DNA of 64,000 nt from Ahniella sp. (GCA_016712105.1 JADJRU010000013.1:1-64000); one strand, 5' to 3'; numbered from the stretch's first letter, positions 26,233 to 38,600 are shown. The notes: a model not told the origin generated them from the sequence alone. Numbers and translations: made by a program.

Positions 26233-27736
26233 TCAGGCCCGGCAATGCTGCTGGATGTAGGCCGCGTGATCCGGCACGACCTCGGCGGCACGGTTCAGTA
26301 CCGACTGGACACCGCCGACAAACTGCACGAGCTCCCTGGTCACTCAGCAGATCGACCATGGGGTGCCAGCCACGAGGCTGGACGTTCTGACCCAGCAACA
26401 CCTGGATCCAGCTCACTTCGGTGAACAGTTCTTCGTGCTCGCGGAATACGCGCCCGGCATGCCGGAACAGCTCGATCTTGTGCGCGAGGGAGTCCGGGAC
26501 ATCGTTGTCGCGACAGCGGATCCAGAACGGCGAGTCGGTGCGTTCGTTGGCCTTGTAGTGCAGCAGGATGAAGTCGCGGCTGCGCTCGAACTCGAACTGG
26601 ACCTGCCGGTTGTATTCGGCAATGTCGACCGGCGAGAAGTGCCGGTCCGGGAAGAAGGCGACCAGTTTGGCGATACTCGACTGGATGAAGTGGATGCTGG
26701 TTGATTCAAGGGGCTCAAGGAAGCCGCTGGACAGGCCAATCGCTACGCAGTTCCGGTTCCAGAACTGTTTGCGCATGCCGGTGACAAACCTCAGCGGACG
26801 TGGGTCGGCGAGCGCTTCACCATCAATATTCTTGAGCAGCGTGGCGGTGGCCTCGTCATCACTGATGTAGTCACTGCAATAGACATAACCATTGCCGGTG
26901 CGATGTTGCAGCGGGATGCGCCATTGCCAGCCGGCACTGCGGGCAGTCGAACGGGTGTAAGGCGTCAACGGGGCCACCGACGCACACGGCACGGCCAGTG
27001 CGCGATTACACGGCAACCAATGGCTCCAGTCGTGATAACCGGTCTTGAGTGCCTGTTCGATCAGCAGACCACGGAAGCCCGAGCAATCGATGAACAGGTC
27101 GCCGGTGACGCGGTCCCCGCGGTCGAGGCGAACCGCCTCGATAAACCCGTCGCTGCCGCGTAACTCGGTATCCACGATCTTGCCTTCGAGCCGGCGTACG
27201 CCGCGCGCTTCGGAAAGCCCGCGCAGATATCGTGCGTAGAGGCTGGCGTCAAAATGGAACGCATAATAGATCTGCGACAGCGGCGAGTTCGGCTTGTTGA
27301 GTGGGCGCATGAATGCGTTACGCCGGGACAACAAAGTGTTGAACGTGTAGTCGCCGAGTTCACCCGCCAGGCCCAGGTGCCTGAGCTTCAACCAGTACTG
27401 ATGGAACTGCACCAGGCCGAGGTCGCGCCCGCCCACCGGCCCGAACGCGTGGCAATACCGATGGCCCAGCCGTGTCCAGTCCACGAACTCGATGCCGAGT
27501 TTGAAGCTGCCCTGCGTCTGGCGAATGAAATCGTTTTCATCGATGCCGAGTGTGGCGTTGAACAGCCGGATCTGTGGGATGGTTGCCTCACCCACACCGA
27601 CCGTGCCGATCTCGTCGGATTCGATCAGAACGATGTCGAGTTTGCTGCCGAACAGTTTCGACAAAGTGGCGGCCGTCATCCAGCCGGCGGTGCCGCCGCC
27701 GACAATGACGACACGTTGGATCGCTGATTCGGACAT
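26233..27736 (-). CDS. Tryptophan-halogenase-family flavoprotein (late frameshift)
   Basis: About 500 residues. FAD motif GGGTAGW (13-19), GVGEATIPQI, the Lys of SFKLGIEFVDW (the position of the halogenase catalytic Lys), WxWxIP in AGWQWRIPLQH, and the Glu of FLEPLESTSIH are all present. An extra G near 26,337 shifts the last 35 residues; repaired, it reads ELVQFVGGVQSVLNRAAEVVPDHAAYIQQHC. In Proteobacteria such proteins commonly sit in TonB-dependent carbohydrate-uptake loci, where no halogenated product is known. Here it is divergent from pullulanase across 59 bp, supporting the same context. Confidence 0.87.
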
Positions 27737-27795
27737 GGTGTGCAGAGGCTGGGCTGTGGTGGTTGATAGCGGGATCGTAACGAGGTGCGGGACGA

Positions 27796-30378
27796 ATGGG
27801 CATACATACGAATGCAGCGGAATCCTGGCGCCGGCGAGCCCTGGGTGTTCTGGGTCTCCTGTCGGCGCTCGGCGCATTTTCGGGCCTGCTGCGTGCCGAA
27901 GCAGCGAGCCTCGCCGACTGCGACCGATCCGGTCATTTTCTGGTGTTGTCTGCGGCCCAGGCCGGTGCACCGGCAGACGCCAGCGCGGCTTGGCTGAATC
28001 AGCGTTTGATCCGCTGGCCCGGCGCTTCGGCGAGCGGGCGGTTCCGGCTGGTATCCAGTTCACGCGCGCAGATCGTGGCGAGTCCGGGGAGCGCGGTCAC
28101 GGGTGTTGAAGCCAGTGTCGTTCTGAGTGTCAGTACCGAAGTCTTGCCGCCTGAAACCCAGGCGCGTTTTGTCTGGTTGGGCCAGGGCGTCCAACTGGCC
28201 GTGGCGGACGCCGACCGCAGCACCCTCGAGACGATGCTCACCAGTCAGGTCGTGCTGGTGCAGGAAGATCAGAACCAGCGGGTGCTCCGAGCCACGAACC
28301 TGCAATGGGCCGGCCACTATGACGAGCGTTTTGCCACGGCGGAAACCTCTGCACCCTTGGGCGCAACCCTGACCCGAAACGACACTACGCTCCGGTTGTG
28401 GGCACCGAGTGCGCAGGCAGTCGCCTTGTGTCTCCATGATCAGGCAACGGGTCCGGCGACGCGCCTGCTCGACCTGGAACGTTCCGCAGATACCGGCATC
28501 TGGCAGACCCGGCTCGATGGCGACCACCACGGCCGTTTCTACACCTACCTCGTGGATGTGCCGGTGCGCGGCACGGGTCTGGTGCGGAATCGTGTGACCG
28601 ACCCCTATTCGGTCGGACTTTCGGCGAACTCGGTGCGGACGGCGCTGGTTGATCTCGACCGCGCCGATACCAGGCCGGAAGGCTGGCCGGGCCGCGACAA
28701 ACGACTGCGGGCACGTCACGCCGTCGACATGGTGATTTATGAATTACGTGTCCGCGACTTCTCGGTGAATGACGACTCGGTGCCGGCACCGCATCGAGGA
28801 AAGTACCTGGCGTTCACGCATGGACAGACCCACGGCATGCGGCATCTGAAGTCTCTGGCTGACGCGGGTTTGACCGATGTGCATCTGCTACCCGTGTTTG
28901 ATCTGGCCACGGTGCCGGAGCGGGGTTGTGTGACACCAACGATCACTGGCTCCGGCGACAGCACGGAGCCGCAGGCGATGGTCGCCAGCAACCGCGCGAA
29001 CGATTGCTTCAACTGGGGTTATGACCCCTTCCACTTCAATGCGCCGGAGGGCAGTTTTGCCACCGATGCCGATGATCCCGTGGCGCGGATCCGCGAGTTC
29101 CGCGAGATGGTTCAGTCGCTCAATCGGAGCGGTCTCCGGGTCGGGATGGATGTGGTCTACAACCACACCAGCGCCGCCGGTCAGGACGCGCGCTCCGTGC
29201 TCGATCGGGTCGTTCCCGGGTACTACCAAAGGCTGAATGCCCAAGGGGCCGTCGAGACCTCCACCTGTTGCCAGAACACCGCAACGGAACATCGCATGAT
29301 GGCGCGATTGATGATCGACTCCACGGTGTTGTGGGCGAAAGCGTTCGGCATCGAATCGTTCCGGTTTGATTTGATGGCGCATCAGCCTCGGGCCGTCATG
29401 GAGCGGCTGCAATCCACCGTGGATGCCGCGGTCGGGCGCCCCGTGCAATTGCTGGGTGAAGGCTGGAATTTCGGTGAAGTGGCGAACGGGGCACGGTTTG
29501 TTCAAGCCTCGCAGTTGTCGTTGAACGGCAGCGGCATCGGCACGTTCTCCGATCGTGCCCGGGATGCCGTGCGCGGCGGCTCGGCGATGGACAACGATGT
29601 GCGGCTGGTGTCGTCGCAAGGTTATGTGAACGGGCTTGTCTACGACCGGAATGCGCAGGGCAGTGGGCAACAGGCCGACCTGCTTCGTGCAGCCGATCTC
29701 GTCCGGGTCGGGTTGGCCGGGTCGATTCGCAGTTTTGAAATGACCGACTACACCGGGCAGGTGCGCCGGCTGGAACAGATCACCTATTCCGGCAATCAGC
29801 CTGCCGGATATGTTCTGGAGCCAGCCGAAGTCGTCAACTACGTCGAGAACCACGACAACCAGACGCTGTTCGACATCAACGCCTTCAAGTTGCCGCTGAC
29901 CACCAGTCGCCACGATCGGGCGCGGGTGCAGATGCTGGCCGCGGCGATCACCCTGTTCAGCCAGGGCACCTCGTATTTCCATGCCGGCATTGATCTGCTG
30001 CGCAGCAAGTCCATGGACCGCAACAGCTACGACTCCGGGGACTGGTTCAACCGCATCGACTGGACTGGCCAGGACAACTACTTCGGAACCGGATTGCCAC
30101 CACAAGCCGAGAATGGCGGCGTCTGGAGCCTGATGCGACCGCGTCTGGCCTCGGCCGACATCAAACCCGCCGCCGACGACATCACATGGACGCGGAGCAC
30201 GTTCCAGGATCTGCTGCGTATTCGTGCCAGCACCGGCTTGTTCCGATTGCGCTCGGCCGAGGCGATCAAATCCCGGTTGCGATTCGCCAACACCGGACCG
30301 GCACAGGTAGGCACCTTGTTGGTCGGACGTCTCGACGGCACCGGAATTCCCGGTGAGCGTTTTCGTCAGCTCGCGTAG
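27796..30378 (+). CDS. Pullulanase-type alpha-1,6-glucosidase (GH13)
   Basis: 860 residues, exported: the N-terminus holds a basic start and a hydrophobic segment (ALGVLGLLSALGAFSGLL). An N-terminal carbohydrate-binding region is followed by a CBM48-like domain (TTLRLWAPSAQAVALCLHD), then the GH13 barrel with MVIYELRVRDFS and VGMDVVYNHT. The nucleophile is Asp525 (FRFDLMAH), the acid/base Glu555 (LLGEGWNFG), and the third acid Asp687 (ENHDNQT). It debranches starch or glycogen. The C-terminal beta domain stops early: after GTLLVGRLDGTGIPGERFRQL the gene ends, while family members continue for roughly 80-100 residues. GH97 starts 23 nt later. Confidence 0.92.
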   Translation: MGIHTNAAESWRRRALGVLGLLSALGAFSGLLRAEAASLADCDRSGHFLVLSAAQAGAPADASAAWLNQRLIRWPGASASGRFRLVSSSRAQIVASPGSAVTGVEASVVLSVSTEVLPPETQARFVWLGQGVQLAVADADRSTLETMLTSQVVLVQEDQNQRVLRATNLQWAGHYDERFATAETSAPLGATLTRNDTTLRLWAPSAQAVALCLHDQATGPATRLLDLERSADTGIWQTRLDGDHHGRFYTYLVDVPVRGTGLVRNRVTDPYSVGLSANSVRTALVDLDRADTRPEGWPGRDKRLRARHAVDMVIYELRVRDFSVNDDSVPAPHRGKYLAFTHGQTHGMRHLKSLADAGLTDVHLLPVFDLATVPERGCVTPTITGSGDSTEPQAMVASNRANDCFNWGYDPFHFNAPEGSFATDADDPVARIREFREMVQSLNRSGLRVGMDVVYNHTSAAGQDARSVLDRVVPGYYQRLNAQGAVETSTCCQNTATEHRMMARLMIDSTVLWAKAFGIESFRFDLMAHQPRAVMERLQSTVDAAVGRPVQLLGEGWNFGEVANGARFVQASQLSLNGSGIGTFSDRARDAVRGGSAMDNDVRLVSSQGYVNGLVYDRNAQGSGQQADLLRAADLVRVGLAGSIRSFEMTDYTGQVRRLEQITYSGNQPAGYVLEPAEVVNYVENHDNQTLFDINAFKLPLTTSRHDRARVQMLAAAITLFSQGTSYFHAGIDLLRSKSMDRNSYDSGDWFNRIDWTGQDNYFGTGLPPQAENGGVWSLMRPRLASADIKPAADDITWTRSTFQDLLRIRASTGLFRLRSAEAIKSRLRFANTGPAQVGTLLVGRLDGTGIPGERFRQLA

Positions 30379-30401
30379 GTCTTTGTTGTGGAGCAAGACC
30401 G

Positions 30402-32465
30402 ATGAATCGATGGATTATCTTGTGTGGGCTGTTGTGGTCGATCGGCAATGTGTCCGCAGCCGAGCCACCGAAGCAGGCAACTACGGTCGCGCAGGCCAGT
30501 TCCCCAGGGCAGATCTTGACGCTGGAACTCGGTCTTGATGAAGGTCGTGCCAGTTGGCGATTGAGCCGCTTCGGCGAACCCCTGTTCGCACCGTCCCGGC
30601 TGGGATTCCTGTTGCGCGAGGGCGGCAAGCTGGAACGAAATCTTGAACTCGTCCAGCACGACCTGAAAACGGTCGACAACACCTGGGAGCAACCCTGGGG
30701 TGAATCTCGATTCGTCCGTGACCGACATGTCCAACTGACCGCGCGTTTTCGCGAAACGCTCGGGCTGCGTCGAACATTCGACGTGGTGTTCCGTGTGTTC
30801 GATGACGGCATCGGCTTTCGGTACGTGTTTCCGAAACAGGACGGGTTCAAGTTCGCGACGATCGACGATGAGCTCACCGAGTTCGACCTGATTCCGGATG
30901 CAACCGCGTGGTGGATTCCGGCAGGCGAGTGGAATCGGTACGAGTATCTCTACAACACCACACCCTTGCGCGAAGTCGGGCAAGTGCATACGCCGATGAC
31001 GGTTCGCACGCAGAATGGACTGCACTTGTCGTTTCATGAAGCAGCGCTCGTCGACTATTCGTCGATGTGGCTGCGTCGTGTCGAGAACCAGCGTTTGAAG
31101 GCACAGTTGTCGCCCGCAGCCGAAGGCTGGAAAGTGCAGCGCACGCTGCCGTTCGAGACGCCATGGCGAACCGTGGTCATTGCCGATCAGGCCGGTGGTC
31201 TGTACGAGTCGAACCTGGTGCTCAATCTCAACGAACCCAATCGACTCGGTGACGTGTCGTGGTTCAAACCTGCGAAGTACGTCGGCGTGTGGTGGGAACT
31301 GCACCTCGAGAAATCGTCCTGGGCGCGGGGGCCAAAACACGGTGCCACCACGGCCAACACACGCCGATACATCGACTTCGCGGCCGAACACGGTTTTCGG
31401 GGTGTGCTCGTGGAGGGTTGGAATCCAGGATGGGACGGCAACTGGTTCGGTGATGGCAACCACTTCGACTTCACGCAAGCGACCGAAGATTTTGATCTGA
31501 AGGGGCTGGCGGATTACGCAAAAGAGCACGGTGTCCATCTGGTCGGACATCACGAAACCGGTGGTGCGGTGTCGCACTATGAACAACAGTTGGGGCCGGC
31601 GCTGGATCTCTATGCGCGACATGGCATCGATGTGATCAAGACTGGTTATGTCGCGGATGCCGGTCAGATCGAACGGTTCGATCGCAAGGGTGGGCCGGTG
31701 TTGCGGGAATGGCATGATGGCCAGTGGATGTCGCGCCATCATCTGCGGGTGGTGACCGAAGCGGCGAAACGCCGGATTGCGATCAACCCTCACGAACCTA
31801 TCAAGGACACCGGGCTTCGTCGCACCTATCCGAACTGGGTCGCGCGCGAGGGCGCACGCGGAATGGAATACGCGGCCTGGGGTAATCCGCAGAACCCGCC
31901 GGAGCACGAGATTGATCTGGTCTTCACGCGCATGTTGTCAGGCCCGATGGATTACACCCCGGGCATCGTGTCCCTGCAGGGACGAACCCATCCGATTCCG
32001 TCCACGCTCGCGCGCCAGTTGGCGCTGTATGTGGTGATCTACAGCCCGATCCAGATGGTGGCCGATCTGCCGGAACACTACGCACAGCACAAGGATGCGT
32101 TCCAGTTCATCAAGGACGTCGCGGTTGATTGGTCCGAGACGCGTGTGCTGAATGGTGAAGTGGGTGATTACGTGACCATCGCGCGCAAGGTTCGGAACAG
32201 CGAGGCGTGGTATCTGGGTGCGTTGACCGACGAGCAGGGACGTGTACTCACGGTGCCGCTGTCGTTCCTCGATCCCGGCAGAACCTACCGCGCCGAAATT
32301 TATCGCGATGGCCCCAAAGCGCATTACCGAGACAGGCGTTTCGAATTTGAAGTCGAACAGCGCGAGGTCACCGCCGGTGAAATCCTGACCATTCGCCTGG
32401 CGGCCGGTGGCGGGCAGGCAATCCGGTTCGTGCCGATCAGTGCCCAAACACCTCAGGAGCCTTGA
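30402..32465 (+). CDS. Glycoside hydrolase family 97 alpha-glucosidase (SusB-like)
   Basis: 687 residues. Signal peptide MNRWIILCGLLWSIGNVSAA, an N-terminal beta-sandwich, a catalytic barrel with WFKPAKYVGVWWELHLEKSSW, GVLVEGWNPGWDGNW, HGIDVIKTGYV and AINPHEPIKDTGLRRTYPN, and a C-terminal sheet. The motif set is that of periplasmic GH97 enzymes cleaving alpha-glucosides. With the upstream pullulanase (23 nt) it forms a starch/maltooligosaccharide degradation operon. No TonB receptor is in the window. Confidence 0.93.
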   Translation: MNRWIILCGLLWSIGNVSAAEPPKQATTVAQASSPGQILTLELGLDEGRASWRLSRFGEPLFAPSRLGFLLREGGKLERNLELVQHDLKTVDNTWEQPWGESRFVRDRHVQLTARFRETLGLRRTFDVVFRVFDDGIGFRYVFPKQDGFKFATIDDELTEFDLIPDATAWWIPAGEWNRYEYLYNTTPLREVGQVHTPMTVRTQNGLHLSFHEAALVDYSSMWLRRVENQRLKAQLSPAAEGWKVQRTLPFETPWRTVVIADQAGGLYESNLVLNLNEPNRLGDVSWFKPAKYVGVWWELHLEKSSWARGPKHGATTANTRRYIDFAAEHGFRGVLVEGWNPGWDGNWFGDGNHFDFTQATEDFDLKGLADYAKEHGVHLVGHHETGGAVSHYEQQLGPALDLYARHGIDVIKTGYVADAGQIERFDRKGGPVLREWHDGQWMSRHHLRVVTEAAKRRIAINPHEPIKDTGLRRTYPNWVAREGARGMEYAAWGNPQNPPEHEIDLVFTRMLSGPMDYTPGIVSLQGRTHPIPSTLARQLALYVVIYSPIQMVADLPEHYAQHKDAFQFIKDVAVDWSETRVLNGEVGDYVTIARKVRNSEAWYLGALTDEQGRVLTVPLSFLDPGRTYRAEIYRDGPKAHYRDRRFEFEVEQREVTAGEILTIRLAAGGGQAIRFVPISAQTPQEP

Positions 32466-32478
32466 GGCTCAGTCGGAT

Positions 32479-32614
32479 CTTCTCCCGCTCGCGGGAGAAG
32501 ATGCCCGAAGGCTGAGAAAGCCTGCTTTTTGGCAATATTTTCTTCTCCCGTGAACGGGAGAAGCAGATCAGGGGAATCTGCGGCCCGGGACCACCTTCTC
32601 CGTTCACGGGGAGG
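32479..32614. repeat. Three CTTCTCCCG-type hairpins downstream of GH97
   Basis: Palindromes at 32479-32500 (CTTCTCCCGC/GCGGGAGAAG), 32542-32563 (CTTCTCCCGT-GA-ACGGGAGAAG) and 32594-32614 (CCTTCTCCGT-TC-ACGGGGAGG, imperfect). Same family as 24,885-24,910. They fill the gap between the convergent GH97 and giant surface-protein genes and could end transcription from both sides. Confidence 0.75.
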
Positions 32615-32644
32615 GCCAGTGTGATCACGGCGCCCAGAGATCCC

Positions 32645-35600
32645 TCACTGGCGCATCTTGCGATGCGCCAGCAAGGTCAGCAGCGTCAGCAGGATCAGCA
32701 GGCCGAAGTGATCCAGAGTCGGGATGGTGTTGGGCACCAATACTCCTGCGAAGTCCTGATCATCTTCGTCGTTGTCGCCATTGCTGGTTTCGTCGTCGAT
32801 CGGTGTACCGTCGTTGCCGCCATTACCATCCGGGGTTGAATCCTTGTCGGGACGTACGACTCCGACCGGATCGGTGGCTTCGACAATTTCCGCGACGTTC
32901 AGGATCGGAATGCCGGCCAAGGCGTTCGGCGTCACTTGTACGGTGATCGGAATGTCGATCGATGCTCCGGCAGCCAGGGGCCCGGGAATCGTGATCCGGG
33001 CTTCGTTGCCGGCCGATGCGGTCCAGTCGGCATCATTCAGCACGAGACCGTTTGGCAGGTAGTCCACGACCACGATGTTCGACGCAGGAATGGTGCCCTG
33101 GTTCAAGACCGTGATCGTGAAGTTCACGTCCTGGCCATAGGTCACCAGATTGCTCTGGTTGGCGGCGCGCCGTTTGACCAAGGCCAGATCGAAGTTGCGG
33201 ACCAGGCCAAAGTCGACGGTCAGATTGCTGTTGAAGTCGGCATCACCGTCGTTGACTGGCTCATCCTTGGCCCGCAGTTCGATCGCACAACTGGTGATCT
33301 CGTTGCTCGACAAGGTGCCGTTGTCGTCGTCGTTCGTGTTGTTGTCGGGATCCGGCGCGGGTTCGAACGGACCGGTCGCGGCCCAGACGCGGCCGGTGCC
33401 GGTTGAACCCAGGAACTCCGTGGGTGGCAAGATCCCGACGGCATAGAAGCCGGGAAGCAGATCGATGAATCGATAGTCGCCAGCGCCATCGGTGGCTGTC
33501 GTCAACAAGGGGGCTCCGTCCGGGATGCAGTCCTGATTGTCATCGGCATACAGTCGAACGGGCACACTCGCGATGCCCGGTTCGCCGGCACCGCGCAGGC
33601 CATTGTTGTCGAGGTCCTCGAACACAAGATTGCCCAATGACAGCGCACCATTGGTGGTGGTGCCAACCAGATAATCCTCGACTTCGCCGTCTGGTGCGTC
33701 GCCACCCGGGCTGCATCCTGCTGAGGTCGACAGGCGGAAGCGTGCGTAAAGATTCGCGGGTGCGGACAGGGGCGCGAGTCCGAATTCCAGCGTGAACGCA
33801 GTGGCGTTGCTGCCGTCCGGAACCGTCACGGAAGCGGTTTCCGACACATCGGCGAAATCACCGTCGGTGTTCCAGTCCATGAATCCGCACAGCGTCGCGG
33901 CTTGTGCGCCCAGGTTCGTCGCCGTTGCAAACGCGCGGGCCGGACTGCCGAGCTCATATCCGCCCGCCGGGAACGAGATGCCGTCTTCATCGTCGTTGCC
34001 CGGGCCGGCCGCATCGTCGCCGTCGGCATCAAGCCCCGGATCCCCGTCAAATTCCTGATCCACGGTCGCGCCCAGTCGCAGGGTGTCGACGATCAAGTGT
34101 CGTGCGCCGTTGTCCGAGCGAAGCGTCAGATAGTCGTTCGTGGTGGTGCCGGCGCCGAGGTCAGGCAAATCGCCCAGGTCGTATCTGTCAATGAACACGA
34201 CATAGTCCTCGACTTCACCATCGGGCATTGATCCGGTCGGTGAGCATGCCGCCGACGAAAGCCTGAATCGGGCGTAGGTGGCTTGTACGGCACCCACGGG
34301 TACGGTGAACGACAGATTGGTCGTGCCATTGATGGTGTTGTTGGACACGATCCGGCTTGCCGCTTCACCCGCGCCAAACGATCCGTCACCGTTGAAGTCG
34401 ATGTAGCCGCACAGATTCACGGGCGTTGATGCGGTGTCGTTCGTGTAGGTCACCAGCAAGTCGTTGGCGCCTCCGGCGACCAAGCGGGTGGCGAGGATGC
34501 CGCCCGTGGATACCGTCAGCCCGTCCTCATCATCGTTGCCAACGGCGCAGGTGCCTGCGGTACTGGTTCCGGCTGTGGTGTCGTCCCCATCAGCCTCTCC
34601 CGTCGGGGCGCCATCACCCTCGGTGTCGACACAGGCGCCGAGGCGGATTCGGTTGTCGATGTCAATGCGATGGAAGGCGCCGTTGCCCGCGTGTTGGGTG
34701 CCATACATTGCCGGTGCATCACCAAGATCGTTGCCGAAGATCGGCACTTGATGATCCTCGACTTCGCCGTCGATCGCGGCGCCGGTGTAACTGGCTACGC
34801 CAGTGGTCGACAGTCGCAACCGCAGGTTTGTTGTCCCCGGCATGGCCGCACAGGGTACGGCGATCGACAGGGTATTCGGACCAGCCACCAAGGCCGTATT
34901 GTTTGCCAATCGTTCGCCGGCATCATCCCAGTCACCATCACGATTGAAGTCGATCCAGGCGTCGAGCCGGCCGACACTATTGGCGAAGACTGGAGCCGGA
35001 TGTGTCTGGCAAGCCAGCAGCGCGGCTGGCAACACGATGCCATCCTCGTCGTCAGTGCCGAGGCAAGTCCCTACATCGTTGGCGGAATTGGCGAGGTCAT
35101 CACCGCGTGCATCGGCCGATGGCACGCCATCCCCTTCCGTATCGACACATTCGCCCAGGAACAGCGGTGTGACGGGGTTCACCGAGTGGAACGCGCCGTT
35201 GCCGGCGAAGCTGGTCGGGAACGGCGCTGGCGCGTCGCCGAAGTCGGTGCCCAATACACCGAGTGTGTAGTCCTCGACTTCACCGTCGGAGGCGGGACCG
35301 TTGAACGGCAGTCCGCCGCTGGTGCTCAAACGGAAACGTGCATGGGTCGTGCCTGCCGAAGCGGAGCACGGTGCCGTGAACGACAGCGAATTGAGACCGG
35401 CGACAAGCACCGTGTTGCTGGCGATCCGATCGCCGGCGTCGGTGTAATTGCCGTTGCCGTTGAAGTCGATGAACGCATCGAGGCGGCCGGCCTGACTGGC
35501 CGTGACCGAGTAGTTGTTCACATCGCAGGCACGCACGACGGCCGGCAGCACAACACCGTCTTCATCGTCGAAACACAAGCCGCCACCTTGCTGGCCTTGG

Positions 35601-38600
35601 GACGTATCGTCACCCAGCGCGCCGGCATTCGGCGCCCCGTCGGTTTCGAGGTCGATACAGGCGCCCAGACGCAGCGGGTCTCCGGGCAGCACCGCATGGC
35701 GCGCGCCGTTGTTGGCGATGGCGGTCCCGTAACTGTCCGGGTTGTCGCCGAGGTCGATGCCCTGAATGGCGACGCGGTAGTCCTCGACTTCGCCGTTGTC
35801 ATCGAATCCATTCGGCGTCGTGACGGCACCGGTGCCGCAACGGAAGCGGGCATGGCTGATGCCAGCGACCGCGTTCGCGGGGGCCGTGATGTTCTGATTG
35901 AGTGTGCCCGATGCGGCCAGGGCCACGTTGTTGATGACCGCTTCCGGCAGGTTCAAGTTGACCGTTTCGATTGAAGTCGATCCAGCCAAAGACTCTGCAC
36001 GTGCCATTCGGTCCGGCCGTGACCGAGACCACAGCCGATTGTCCGGGCACCAGACTCGCCGGCAACACGACACCGTCCTCGTCATCACCTGCCGCCGCGC
36101 AGGCGCCAAGCGTTGCGGCGGAGGCCGAGACATCGTCAGCATTCGACAGATCACCTTGTGCCTGGCCGTCGTCGGCATCCACACAAGCGCCGAGGAAGAG
36201 GCCACCCGCCGGCAGACGATGGACGGCACCGCCATCCAGCGCGACCGTCTGGTAGTTGCCTTGGGAACTGCCCAGTGCCTGATCCGGGTTGTCGCCGAAA
36301 TCGAACTGGTTTGTCGTGGGCGCCACGCGGAATCCGAAATCCACGGTCATGTTGGTGTTCGCGTCACCGTCATCGGCAATCGGTTCAGCACCTGATGACA
36401 GGGTCACTGGACGACTGACCACGAGGCCACCCTGCTCGGTGCCGTTGTCGTCACCGTTGGTATCGTCATCCGGGTCTGGCGCCGGGTCGTTGCCGGTGCT
36501 GGTGCTTAATCCCGAGAGTGCGCCCGAACCCGAGAAATTGTTGACTGGAATGACAACCAGATAGTTGCCCGCGGGCAAACCATCGAACCGATAGAGGCCG
36601 TCGAATCCTGCAGATGTTTGTGTGGTGGTGGTGCCGCGGTATTCGTCCTGGGTCGCCAGACCATCGTTGTTGGCGTCGACATACAGGTCCATGCGCACGC
36701 CGTTGATCCCGGTCTCGCCATTCTGGGGCTCAAAAATTCCATCGTTGTCGGTATCCAGCCAGACCTGGTTGCCCAGGCTCAGGGTGCCGGTGGTCAACAC
36801 GAAACCGGCATCCAGGGTCGGGTTGTATTCGCTGGGTGCCAGGGTGACGATCTGTGTGGCACCGTTTGCACCGATATCGGAATCGACGGCGTCGTCGCCG
36901 CCGGCATTCGCGAGGGTCGGGCTCAATGCCACCGACGGTGTGACGAACTGGACGTAGTAGGGCACTCCGGGTGTGAGTCCGTCAAAGCGGTAATAACCCG
37001 GGATGCCGTAGACATCATTGCCGGTGATGGCCAGTGCCACGGGTGCGCCATCGGCGCCGCCCGGTTGGGTGATCCCGTCGCCGTCATCGGCAAACAACCG
37101 CACGCTGACACCATTCAAGCCCAGGTCGAGCGGGCCGTCCTGGATGCCGTCGTTGTCGGCATCAAAGAACGCGTAGTTGCCCAGTGCCGCGTCGGCGAGC
37201 GGCGGTTGGACCAAGCCGGCATCGATCGTCTGGTTGGATTCATTGGCGGCCAGGGTCACTGGCGGTGCACACGCCGTGGTCGGGTCGGCATCCGAATCGG
37301 TGGCGTCGGCGACGGTGTTGGGCGTGGTCAGGTCAAAACCCGGCGGCACATCAAAACACACCCGGTATCCGGCGCCTGGCGCGAGGCCCGGGAACTGGTA
37401 CCAGCCCGGATTGCCGAGCGCATCGTTCTGCGTGATCGTCGAATCCCGCAGGACATCGTCGAGCGTGCCGGAAATGCCATCCACACCCGGGGTGAACAAA
37501 CGCACGAACACGCCGTTGCGTCCGGTCTGCCCGTCGTTCTGCTGGCCGTCGCGATTGCTGTCGACCCAGACGAAATCGCCCAGTGCCGCGGCCGGACAAT
37601 TGCCCAAGGCCACGCCCACTTTCTGCGGTTCGGCGGCAAGACTGCCGAGACCGTCCTGACGGTCGGTTTGATATCCGAACGAGTTGAACGTGGTCAGGCC
37701 ATTTGCCAGATTCGCCGGGGCAACCTGCGGAAATTGAATGACACAAAATCGAACGGACCAACCTGGCGGTTGCCGAATTCGACTTGAAACTGCGTGTTGC
37801 CGAAATCGGCGACGGTGGCACCGTGGACCAGTTGGGCGCATCACAAGCGGTGGTCGGACCGCCCACTTCACCACGACAGGGGTTCCCGGAGGTGCTGTAG
37901 AACAAGGTGGTGCCGGGTGGTGGCACGATCGGTGCCACCAGTTGTGGCGTGTATTGCGACAGGCGCGGCGAGGTGTCGCGCACGCCCACGTCGCCCAGTG
38001 CCGGCAAGATGTCGATCAGCACAAAATTCTGCATGGTCACCGTGCCGACATTCTGCACGCGCAACTGGTAGTCGAACGAACCACCGGCGAGCACACCCGC
38101 CGAGGTGTTGGTGAACCCGGCATCACAGGTGGCGTCGACCCGCTTGCTCGATACCAGTTGGGCGATGGGCGCGACATTGATGGTGCTGGTCGCCGAACAC
38201 AGGGTTTCCGAACTATTCGCGTCGGCGTCGAGATCCAGCGTGTCGGTTTGAGTCGAACCGCTGCAACGCTGTCCAAGGCCCGGTGCGTCACTGTCGAGTG
38301 TGAACGTGTTGGCCAGCGCACCATTCCGTGCGCCACTCCGGATTGTCGCCACGATGTTGATCCAGACTTGCTGGCCGACGCCCAGGTTGCCGCTGCCTGC
38401 ATTCCAGCGCCAGCGCAACAGATTGCGGCCGCTGCCCTGGAAGTTCGGTACCGAGTCGAACACTTGTGGTGTGGGCAAACCGGTGCCCTGGGCGTCAAAC
38501 GTCCAGGACTGGAAGACCAGGTCAACCGGCAGCAGATCAGTGGGGATCAGATGCTCCAACGCGACCGGATCACTCGATCGGGCGTCCGACCGCACGCGCA

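Noticed and set aside
28888..30396. 502-codon minus-strand frame over pullulanase
   Set aside because: The sense strand has all GH13 catalytic motifs; the antisense protein has no recognisable segment.
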